NCBI RefSeq assembly: GCF_004362215.1
Contig: NZ_SNWR01000001.1
Coordinates: 744,001 to 808,000 of the forward strand
Source: Paractinoplanes brasiliensis
GTDB lineage: Bacteria > Actinomycetota > Actinomycetes > Mycobacteriales > Micromonosporaceae
Length of the DNA stretch: 64,000 bases
Direction of reading: 5' to 3'
Shown: in pieces, positions 42,135 through 49,251 of the stretch
Position numbering within the stretch: position 1 is the stretch's first letter
Layout: each line of letters opens with the position of its first letter
Made by a program: the position numbers and the translations under genes
Notes under the pieces: model-generated
Databases searched by the model: none
What the model was told of the DNA's origin: nothing
What the model saw: only the letters and a program-made list of their open reading frames with translations

Positions 42135-43193
42135 CTATCCGACGGGCCGCACCTGGCGCGGCGGTTGCCCGTCCGCAGCAGCCGTCGCCTCCACGATCGA
42201 GAACGGGGTCGGGGTGGTCACGATCCGGTCGACCACGAAACCCGCATCGGTCAGCAGCGTCGTGTACTCCTCGGCGGTCCGCTCGCGGCCGGGCACCATG
42301 CCCAGCATGGTCAGGTCGACCATCTTGATCAGATGCGGCTGGTCGCCGGGCGGAACCAGACCCTCGACCAGCAGGAGCCGGGCGCCGTCGGACGCCGAGC
42401 GGCGGATCGTCGCCAGGATCCGGCCCGCCGCGTCGTCGTCCCAGTCGTGCAGGATGAAGCTGAGAACGTAGACGTCCGCCTCCGGGACCTCGGTGAAGAA
42501 GTCGCCCGCGACGACCGCCACGCGGTCGTCCAGGCGGCGGGTGACCATCGCCGCATTCCCGGACGGGACCATCGCGGGCAGGTCGAAGAGGATGCCCTGC
42601 CGGTCCGGCCGGTGTGCGATGAGCTCGGCGAGCACCGACCCGTCCGCACCGCCCACGTCCGCGACCCGGTCGCCGGCCGGCAGCTGATACGCGTCGAACA
42701 TGCCACGCCGCAGTGAGCCGGTCAGGTCCGCCATCGCCCGGGCCACCTGGCGCGCCCGGGCGGGATCCTCACCGACCCAGGCGAAGGCCGGCTTGCCGAA
42801 GTATCGGGTGGCGCCCGGCTCGCCGGTGCGTACCGTGTGCAGCAACTCGCTGAACGGCAGATAGTGGGTCTCCATCCACATCTCGGCGATGTGCGCCACC
42901 GTCTCCGGATGGGTGCGCGACAGCGTCGCCCCCAACGGTGTGGTGTGCACCAGGTCACCGGTGGTGTGGAAGATCCCGGTCGAGGCCAGCGTGCGGATCA
43001 ACCGGCTGAGCGGCTCGGGGCGCGCCCCACTGCGCTCGGCGAGCTCGGTCACCGTCAGCGGCTTCTCCTCGAGCAGCGTGCAGATGTCCAGCTTTGCCAC
43101 GACGTAGAGCGCCTGGGAGAGCTGGAAGCCGCCGAGCAGCTGCGACATGACGACGGCCGGAGGCGGGCCGTCCGGTGGGACAGGGTCGGACAC
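42135..43193 (-). CDS. SAM-dependent O-methyltransferase
   Basis: 352 aa in the plant/actinobacterial O-methyltransferase layout. An N-terminal winged-helix dimerisation domain (residues 20-110; LDICTLLEEKPLTVTELAER, then SGARPEPLSRLIRTLAST) is followed by the SAM fold, with motif I RVADVGGADGSVLAELI, the acidic position LFDLP, VAGDFFTEVPEAD, and ILHDWDDDAAGRILATIRR near the catalytic base. These enzymes usually methylate phenolic hydroxyls in secondary metabolism. GTG 43193 is preceded by AAGGGA. It is divergent from the SARP-type regulator gene, which may control it. Confidence 0.85.
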   Translation of the reverse strand: MSDPVPPDGPPPAVVMSQLLGGFQLSQALYVVAKLDICTLLEEKPLTVTELAERSGARPEPLSRLIRTLASTGIFHTTGDLVHTTPLGATLSRTHPETVAHIAEMWMETHYLPFSELLHTVRTGEPGATRYFGKPAFAWVGEDPARARQVARAMADLTGSLRRGMFDAYQLPAGDRVADVGGADGSVLAELIAHRPDRQGILFDLPAMVPSGNAAMVTRRLDDRVAVVAGDFFTEVPEADVYVLSFILHDWDDDAAGRILATIRRSASDGARLLLVEGLVPPGDQPHLIKMVDLTMLGMVPGRERTAEEYTTLLTDAGFVVDRIVTTPTPFSIVEATAAADGQPPRQVRPVG

Positions 43194-43344
43194 GGTCGAT
43201 GCTCCCTTCCGGAACGAGCGGTACCGGCCCATCGTCTGCCGTCCCCGTCCACAGGGCGTGGACATGTCGTAAACGGGGGCGGGGTGACGGCCGTGGCTAC
43301 GCTGGCGCCCAACCCGTCCTGTTACTGACCGTGGAGGCCAGGCG

Positions 43345-46251
43345 TTGGAGGTTGATGTACTTGGAGCGGTCCGGGTACGCGTCGACGGCGTCGACCAGCC
43401 GACCGGCCCGCCACAGCAGCAAGCGCTGCTGGCCGCACTGGCGTTACGCCGAGGACGAGTTGTCCCGGCGCGGGAACTCGCGCAGGACGTGTGGGGCGCC
43501 GAGGCGCCGCCGAGCGCGTCGGCGATCGTCCGGAACTACGTCCACCATCTGCGCCGGATGCTGGGCACCGACGCTGTGCTCCCGGTCAAGACGGGTACGT
43601 CCCATCGGGGTTACCGGATCGGCCCGGCGGTGCTCGATCTCGACCGTTTCGAGGCCTGCGTCGAGAACTCCCGGACGGCTGAGGAGTGCGGCGACCTCGA
43701 CGAAGCGGCCGCCCTTCTCCAGGCCGCTCTGGCGCTGTGGCGGGGCACTCCCCTGGCGGGGGTGCCGGGCCCGGAGGCGGAGCGTCGGCGAACCGCCCTG
43801 ACCGAGCGTCACCTGATCACCGTCACCCACCGTATCGAGCTGGACGTCCGGCGTGGCAGGCACCGCGACGTGCAGCCGGAACTACAGGCGTTGGTCGAGG
43901 CGCATCCGCTCGACGAGAGCCTGCGTGCGTTGCACATGACCGTCCTCTACCGATGCGGCCGCCAAGCCGATGCCATCGACGCCTTTCAGCGGTATCGCGG
44001 CCTGGTCGACGAGGAACTCGGCATCGACCCCGGCCCCGCCCTGCGCGCCCTGTACGCGCAGATCGTCCAGGCCGACCCGAGCCTGCTGCCGCCGCGCCGC
44101 GGTCCGGAGCGGTCCCGTCCCATCCAGCTGCCCGCCGCGGTGGCCGGGTTCATCGGCCGCGCGGACGTGCTCGCGCGAGCCGATGCGCTGCTGGCGGATC
44201 CGGGACTGCTCGTCCTGATCCTGGCCGGCATGGGCGGCGTGGGCAAGACGACGACGGCCCTGCAGTGGGCCCACCACATCACCGACCGCTATCCGGACGG
44301 GCAGCTCTACGCGGATCTCCGCGGACACCGCCCGGGAGCACGAACGTCCGCGGACGTACTCGGTGAGTTTCTGCAGGCCCTCGGCGTCCGCGCGGCAGAC
44401 CTCCCCGGACCGGCCGCGGCCCGGGAGGCGCTGTTCCGGACCCTCATGGCCGACCGCAGAATGATCCTGCTTCTCGACAACGCCGCCGACACCGATCAGG
44501 TCAGCGGCCTGCTCCCGGGAAACCCGCACTGCGTCGTCATCGTGACCAGCCGGTCGACGTTGTCCGCGCTTCAAGTCGGTACAGGCGCGCGACTGCTGCT
44601 CCTGGAACCGCCGGAGCACGAGGAGGCGCTCGACATGTTCGCCGCGCGTGTCGGCGACCATCGGGTACGCGCCGAGCGGGCCGCCTCTCGCGAGATCGTC
44701 GACCGCAGTGGACGCCTTCCGCTGGCCATGGCGCTGGTAGCCGCGCGCGCGGCAACCCGGCCGGCCGTTCCCCTGGCGGCGTTGGCGGCCGAGCTGCGAG
44801 AGGCGGACGCGACCCTGGACGGTTTTCGGGCCGCGGAATCGGCGGCGGACGTGCCGACGGTCCTGTCGTGGTCCTACCGGGCACTCGACGCGCCGGCTGC
44901 CGCCGCCTTCCGGCTACTCAGTTTGCACCCCGGGCCGGATCTGACGGTGCCCGCCGCCGCCGCCATGATCGGGCTCCCGATCACCCGTGCCAAAGCCGTG
45001 CTCACCGAGCTCACTGCCGCTGCGCTGCTGAGCGAACACCGGCCGGGCCGGTACGCCACCCACGACCTCGTCCGGGCCCTCGGCCGCCACCTCGCCGACG
45101 AACACGAATCCCGCGAGACGCAGGACGACGCCGTACGCCGGCTGCTCGATCACTACCTGCACATGTCGTACGCGGCGGCGAAACGCATGTTCCCGGCGAC
45201 GACCCGGATCATCCCGGACCCCGCCCCGTACGGTGTGCCGCTGCCCGGCACCGGACCATCGGCGTGGTTCGACGATGAGCACCTCGTGCTGCTCGCCGTC
45301 CTCGAACCGGCAGACCGCCGAGGCTTCGAGCGGCATGCCTGGCAATTGGCCTGCCTGGTGCGCGACTACCTCAACCGGCATGGCCTGTGGCATCACCTGC
45401 AGGCATCGCAGAGCATCGCCATGGCGGCGGCCGTCCGCCTCGGCGATTCCCTCGCCGAGGCACACTGCCATGGGGGCCTCGCGCTCGTCGAAACCAACAT
45501 GGGCCGCTATCCGGCAGCCTACGAGCATCTGGAACGGGCTCTCGCCCTCTTCGCCGCCGCCGGTGACCACCTCGCCGTCGCCACGACCCACCATCGGATG
45601 GCGTGGACGCTGGCCCAGCAGGAACGGCACGCGGAGGCGCTGGTGCAGGCACAGGCCGCGCTTGCGCTGTTGCCCGCCGACCCGGAACGACGGGCGACCG
45701 TGCTGAACACGATCAGCTGGCTGTCCGCGAAGATGGGTAGATTCGCCGACGCCGTCGAGCACGCCCACCAAGCGCTGGCTCTCGCCGACGACATGGGCCC
45801 CTTCGGACTCGCGGACGTGTGGGACACCCTCGGCTTCGCACAGTCCCTGGCCGACGACCACGGCGGCGCCGAGGCCAGCTACCGCCGCGCCATCGAGATC
45901 TACCGGCGCCACGGCGCCGAGTTCCGCGCCGGGGACTCCTGGCGATCGCTCGGCGACGCGCGGCGCGCCGCCCGGGACCCGGCTGGGGCGGATCAGGCCT
46001 ATCGGGAGGCCATCGCCATCGCGACGACCTCCGACGATCCGCGAGCCGCCGGGCTGCTCGAGACCTGTTTGCGGCGTCTGCCCCTGCTCGACGCCGTCCC
46101 GCCGCCCGACACGGAGGGTCTCGCTGACGCACAAATGCGGACGGCCTACCGACCGCGCCCCGGCGAGCCCGCGCACGGTCTTGCCGTCAACGGCGATGAC
46201 CCCAAAAGCTTTCCGGGCCGTGTAGCGCTTGAGGGGGCCCCAGGGCTCTGA
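43345..46251 (+). CDS. SARP/AfsR-type regulator (OmpR-like HTH, BTAD, NB-ARC, TPR)
   Basis: 968 aa. Residues 1-95 form an OmpR-like DNA-binding domain (RRGRVVPARELAQDVWG, IVRNYVHHLRRMLG), 100-245 the BTAD, and about 265-560 an NB-ARC ATPase with Walker A GMGGVGKTT (295-303) and LLLDNAADTDQV. TPR repeats follow to about 930. SARP proteins activate secondary-metabolite operons. The divergent methyltransferase is one candidate target. TTG 43345 is the start, with GGAGG upstream. The final ~30 residues (after TAYRPRPGEP) are antisense to an ISAs1-type transposase fragment, so the natural C-terminus appears to have been replaced. Confidence 0.9.
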   Translation: MEVDVLGAVRVRVDGVDQPTGPPQQQALLAALALRRGRVVPARELAQDVWGAEAPPSASAIVRNYVHHLRRMLGTDAVLPVKTGTSHRGYRIGPAVLDLDRFEACVENSRTAEECGDLDEAAALLQAALALWRGTPLAGVPGPEAERRRTALTERHLITVTHRIELDVRRGRHRDVQPELQALVEAHPLDESLRALHMTVLYRCGRQADAIDAFQRYRGLVDEELGIDPGPALRALYAQIVQADPSLLPPRRGPERSRPIQLPAAVAGFIGRADVLARADALLADPGLLVLILAGMGGVGKTTTALQWAHHITDRYPDGQLYADLRGHRPGARTSADVLGEFLQALGVRAADLPGPAAAREALFRTLMADRRMILLLDNAADTDQVSGLLPGNPHCVVIVTSRSTLSALQVGTGARLLLLEPPEHEEALDMFAARVGDHRVRAERAASREIVDRSGRLPLAMALVAARAATRPAVPLAALAAELREADATLDGFRAAESAADVPTVLSWSYRALDAPAAAAFRLLSLHPGPDLTVPAAAAMIGLPITRAKAVLTELTAAALLSEHRPGRYATHDLVRALGRHLADEHESRETQDDAVRRLLDHYLHMSYAAAKRMFPATTRIIPDPAPYGVPLPGTGPSAWFDDEHLVLLAVLEPADRRGFERHAWQLACLVRDYLNRHGLWHHLQASQSIAMAAAVRLGDSLAEAHCHGGLALVETNMGRYPAAYEHLERALALFAAAGDHLAVATTHHRMAWTLAQQERHAEALVQAQAALALLPADPERRATVLNTISWLSAKMGRFADAVEHAHQALALADDMGPFGLADVWDTLGFAQSLADDHGGAEASYRRAIEIYRRHGAEFRAGDSWRSLGDARRAARDPAGADQAYREAIAIATTSDDPRAAGLLETCLRRLPLLDAVPPPDTEGLADAQMRTAYRPRPGEPAHGLAVNGDDPKSFPGRVALEGAPGL
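46156..46232 (-). mobile_element. ISAs1-family transposase fragment
   Basis: Minus-strand translation gives RYTARKAFGVIAVDGKTVRG, and the VIAVDGKTVRG part is the first catalytic-Asp motif of ISAs1-type DDE transposases. Only this short piece remains. It overlaps the 3' end of the SARP-type gene on the opposite strand. Confidence 0.55.
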
Positions 46252-46348
46252 ACTGGTGCTGATAGGAAGTCCACTCGGTCGAATCGTCAGGTGCGCCGTG
46301 CGCTACGAGGCGTGCGCGCACGGGAGAAGACCGGCGAGTCGATGGACC

Positions 46349-46815
46349 TCAGGAATCTGCCCGATCGTCGAGTTTCCGATCCTCGTGGCGTTTGCCGGGA
46401 AAGATCGGGGAGGCGTCGCCGTAGCCCATGGTGATGACGTCGTCGGACGTCCTGGGCGGTCTCGTATCTGAGGAGTGCTGGCGGTACCGGTCGCGTTGAA
46501 CGGCAGACCGTGCCGGTGCGCGGCCTTGACCGCCCGGGTACACGGGGCGGCGGGGGTGCCGGCCGAAGCGACCGGGCCGCCGACGCGGTCCAGCCAGAGG
46601 ACAGCGGCGAGCTGCGAGCGGGCCGAATTGTGGGGGTGCAAACGAAAGCGACCCGCTCCCCGGCATGCAGCCCAGCCGGGGCAAGGCGCGGGTAGGTCTG
46701 GCGGCGGTCGCCTTCCGACCGGCTCCGCACCGCCGGCCCGGCATCCTGGGCAGTTGACTTCAGCACGTCGACGAGTGCCATCCGGGCCGGATAGCCGAGC
46801 GCGGCATGCACCCAG
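46349..46815 (-). pseudogene. Decayed ArsR-arsenate reductase (low-MW phosphatase) fusion
   Basis: Minus-strand pieces in three frames rebuild one protein. ALGYPARMALVDVL is the N-terminus of the ArsR winged helix, RSEGDRRQTYPRLAPAGL its wing, and RVAFVCTP the phosphatase strand. After a frameshift in a C-run come HNSARSQLAAVLWLDRVGG (P-loop) and VASAGTPAAPCTRAVKAAHR. After a second frameshift comes DDVITMGYGDASPIFPGKRH. The recognition helix of the ArsR part is deleted and both cysteines of the usual MGCGDxCP motif are Tyr and Ser. Clearly non-functional. Confidence 0.7.
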
Positions 46816-46968
46816 GCCTGCCCGTGAGTGAGTGGTGAACGTGAGCTGCCGCCCGGATCGCGGTAGATCCGCGCACGTCGAGTCGGTACGTCGTCGCGGG
46901 TCTCGCACCCCGTGGCCGTATTCCCCATTCCCCGCCTTGCGATACCGCCGTGGCGGGCGCATTCGTCT

Positions 46969-47349
46969 ATGTTTCCTACCATCAAGCTTGTGACAGTGCC
47001 CAAGCCTTCCGTACGCGATACCGGTCGCTGGCCGGCCGAGATCTGGATTGCCGCCGCGTCCACGGCGGCCGTGTTCTTGCTGCTGCTGCTGCCGATTCGT
47101 ATCCACGCCCCCGGCGACATGGAGTCCAAGAAGAGCTGTGGAAACGCGCTGTCGCTCAATTTACGCCCGTGGGCAGGCCCGTCCGACGGCGACTACTTCA
47201 CGCCGGCCTTTCAGTCCTGCACCAGCCGGCGTCAGGACCGCTTCGCCGCGACGGCCGTCATCATCTCCATAAGCGTCCTGGTTCTCTCGGGAATGGCGGC
47301 TCGCCGTTGGCGACCGACGGCCGAATCTGATCGATCCGGCCCCGTGTGA
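46969..47349 (+). CDS. Small two-helix membrane protein
   Basis: About 126 aa with two hydrophobic segments (IWIAAASTAAVFLLLLLPI and FAATAVIISISVLVLSGMAA) and a polar extracytoplasmic loop of about 50 residues with two cysteines (KKSCGNALS, FQSCTSRR) that could form a disulfide. The start is uncertain (ATG 46969 or GTG 46990) and neither has a clear ribosome site. No family recognised. It lies among gene remnants but its own frame is intact. Confidence 0.55.
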   Translation: MFPTIKLVTVPKPSVRDTGRWPAEIWIAAASTAAVFLLLLLPIRIHAPGDMESKKSCGNALSLNLRPWAGPSDGDYFTPAFQSCTSRRQDRFAATAVIISISVLVLSGMAARRWRPTAESDRSGPV

Positions 47350-47433
47350 CCTCGGCGTGCAGGCCACCGGCCGGCATCTCGCGAGCGGAGATCAACGCAA
47401 GCCGTGATCATGCGTGGTCATGGTCGGAAACGG

Positions 47434-47549
47434 AGGTCCGCTCGGCCCGTACCGGTTCGAAGGGACAACGCTGGTACGCATGGACGTGGATCGCGGCCGG
47501 CTCACGGCACTACCTGCTGGTCCGCCGTCACCTCACGAGCAGCGCTTCG
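47434..47549 (+). mobile_element. IS701-like transposase fragment
   Basis: The frame reads SKGQRWYAWTWIAAGSRHYL then LVRRHLTSS, resembling the segment with W/Y-rich strand and LLIRR of IS701-family DDE transposases. No start, no catalytic triad and no terminal repeats are visible, so it is a scar. The same frame runs directly into an L-rhamnose isomerase fragment. Confidence 0.5.
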
Positions 47550-47678
47550 CTGCTGGCGGAGCAGGCAATCGAGTTGCCCTCCTGGGCTTTCGGCAACTCC
47601 GGCACGCGATTCAAGGTGTTCGGCTCGGCCGGAACAGCCCGGGACCCGTACGAGAAAATCGCCGACGTCGCGGCTTGA
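47550..47678 (+). pseudogene. L-rhamnose isomerase N-terminal fragment
   Basis: LLAEQAIELPSWAFGNSGTR then FKVFGSAGTARDPYEKIADV matches the N-terminal part of actinobacterial L-rhamnose isomerases (ETPSWAYGNSGTRFKVF-type sequence, then PRDPFEKIADAAQ). It stops after about 42 residues with TGA, where the full enzyme has about 390. No rhamnose genes are nearby. Confidence 0.7.
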
Positions 47679-47902
47679 TCAGCCGGGCCGCGGCGGGAGA
47701 CCTTCAGTGCTCGCCCGCCTGCACGACGGACCCATCACTGCCCCAAAGATCATGAGCGAATGCAGCTGCTGTCGTCGGCGTGGCCGTCGCTGTGAACTGG
47801 CGTCCGTCGTGCCGTTGAGGAGCTCTGTGCGACTGGCGCTCGGGGTTGGACTGCCGCCGCTGGGGGTTGGACTGGCACCGCCCGCGGAGCGGTGCCCACG
47901 CC
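47679..47902. other. Intergenic region with a short direct repeat
   Basis: No gene seen. GGGGTTGGACTG occurs twice, at 47842-47853 and 47863-47874 (21-bp period), close to the 3' end of the TetR gene. Significance unknown. Confidence 0.4.
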
Positions 47903-48496
47903 TCATGTCGAGCGAGGCTGGACGCCGAGATGGCCGAGGGCATCCTCGACGACGCGCGCGACGAACACCGCGTCGAGTGGCTCGCGGGAGAACCAGCGAC
48001 GGTAGAACAGCGGGCCGGCGACGGCAGCGGTGACGTCAGCCGGTCCACGGTCCGTGCGGAGCTCGCCCCGAGCTCGCGCGCGTTCGGCCACCACACCGAA
48101 CGGAGCCATCAGGCGGGCATGCAGATCCGCATGAAGCCCGGCCAACTCGGGCTCGCGCTCGGCGGCGTCCACGATGGAGGGCAGGACCGTCGCCCAGCGC
48201 GCACTGCGTAGCTGCTCGGCCAGTTCCTCGGTCAAAGCGGTGAGATCGCCGTCGAAGCTGCCGGTGTCGGGCACCGCGGGGGCGGACCCGATCGTCGAGC
48301 AGGCCTCCACCAGCAGCGCGGCACGCGACGGCCAGTGACGATAGATCGTGGTCTTGGCCACGCCGGAACGTCGCGACACCTCCTCGATGCTGACACCACC
48401 GATACCGCCGGCAGTCAACAGCTCGTACGTCTGAGCGAGAACCGCTGCCTTGGACCGCCGGACTCGGACGTCGACGGAGTCCCCGGATCGGGCCAC
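47903..48496 (-). CDS. TetR/AcrR-family regulator
   Basis: 197 aa. The helix-turn-helix is AAVLAQTYELLTAGGIGGVS, then IEEVSRRSGVAKTTIYRHWP (residues 17-56). The C-terminal domain (WATVLPSIVDAAEREPELAG, VTAAVAGPLFYRRWFSREPL) is of the TetR_C_16-like type common in actinobacteria. GTG 48496 is the start, without a strong ribosome site. A 35-bp perfect palindrome lies 28 bases upstream, between it and the divergent VOC-family gene, so it probably represses both. Confidence 0.88.
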   Translation of the reverse strand: MARSGDSVDVRVRRSKAAVLAQTYELLTAGGIGGVSIEEVSRRSGVAKTTIYRHWPSRAALLVEACSTIGSAPAVPDTGSFDGDLTALTEELAEQLRSARWATVLPSIVDAAEREPELAGLHADLHARLMAPFGVVAERARARGELRTDRGPADVTAAVAGPLFYRRWFSREPLDAVFVARVVEDALGHLGVQPRST

Positions 48497-48523
48497 GTTG
48501 TGATCTCCCTATCTCCCCAGCGC

Positions 48524-48558
48524 CAGAAACAGTACGCTACCGTAGCGTACTGTTTCTG
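48524..48558. promoter_or_regulatory. Perfect 35-bp palindromic TetR operator
   Basis: The arm CAGAAACAGTACGCTAC and its exact reverse complement GTAGCGTACTGTTTCTG flank a single C at 48541. It lies between the divergent TetR and VOC-family genes, 28 bases from the former's start and 44 from the latter's. Two overlapping 15-17-bp half-palindromes could hold two TetR dimers. Confidence 0.82.
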
Positions 48559-48601
48559 AGGCCGGATGCACCGGCTTACCGAAGACAGTCGGGAGAACGC
48601 C

Positions 48602-48979
48602 ATGAAATTCGCCTCAGTCCGCCTCGTCACCGACGACATGCCCGCTTTGGTCGCTTTCTACTCCGCGCTCACGAACACCGAGCCGGTGACCCCCTTCGGG
48701 CCCGGCGACTACGCCGAACTGCACACCGACGGCGCCATCATCGCGCTGGCCGCCGGCACTGCGGTCAACCGTTACAACAACAACGCCGCCGTAGCCGCCG
48801 CCAACCGGTCCGCGATCCTCGAATTCGAGGTCGACGACGTCGATGCCGAACGGGCCCGCCTCGGCGACCAGATCACCGACTTCGTCCAGGAACCCACCAC
48901 CCAGCCGTGGGGCAACCGGTCCATGCTCTTCCGCGATCCCGACGGCAACCTCATCAACCTCTACTCCACCGGCCACTGA
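48602..48979 (+). CDS. VOC-superfamily (glyoxalase/bleomycin-resistance-like) protein
   Basis: 125 aa with one pair of beta-alpha-beta-beta-beta units: MKFASVRLVTDDMPALVAFY and SALTNTE, then ILEFEVDDVDAERARL and RSMLFRDPDGNLINLYS, the last being the classic VOC C-terminal signature with the metal-ligand-position Glu replaced by Asn. It may act as a binding or resistance protein or a dimeric lyase. GGGAG precedes ATG 48602. Expression is probably controlled by the divergent TetR through the 35-bp palindrome. It is followed 14 bases later by a truncated SDR gene that was presumably its operon partner. Confidence 0.83.
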   Translation: MKFASVRLVTDDMPALVAFYSALTNTEPVTPFGPGDYAELHTDGAIIALAAGTAVNRYNNNAAVAAANRSAILEFEVDDVDAERARLGDQITDFVQEPTTQPWGNRSMLFRDPDGNLINLYSTGH

Positions 48980-48993
48980 ACGACCCCGGACAG

Positions 48994-49137
48994 ATGAAAA
49001 TCAACGGCAACACCACCTTCGTCGCCGGCGCCGCCTCCGGCATCGGACTCGGCCGCCGTACGGCTGTGAAAAGCTCACCGGGCGCTGAACGCGTGGTGTC
49101 GCCGAGAACGTCGGCCGACATGCCCCCGACGGCATAG
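48994..49137 (+). pseudogene. Truncated short-chain dehydrogenase
   Basis: MKINGNTTFVAGAASGIGLG is the N-terminal NAD(P)-binding segment of a DltE-like SDR (TGxxxGIG in the form AGAASGIG). After residue 20 the similarity stops abruptly and the frame ends at 47 residues, so about 200 residues including the YxxxK active site are missing. A deletion rather than a point mutation. Confidence 0.65.
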
Positions 49138-49251
49138 CGATGACAACGCTGGTTCCAGTCCGTCAGTCACGAATCGCTGCAGTGCGGCCGTCGGCCACGT
49201 GCGCAGTCCTGCACCGCGCCTGATGGGCTACAGCCGCTGGCCCGGCCGGCA

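Noticed and set aside
46252..46348. Possible continuation of the ISAs1 fragment
   Set aside because: No further transposase motif is readable in any minus-strand frame here, so the fragment was limited to 46156-46232.
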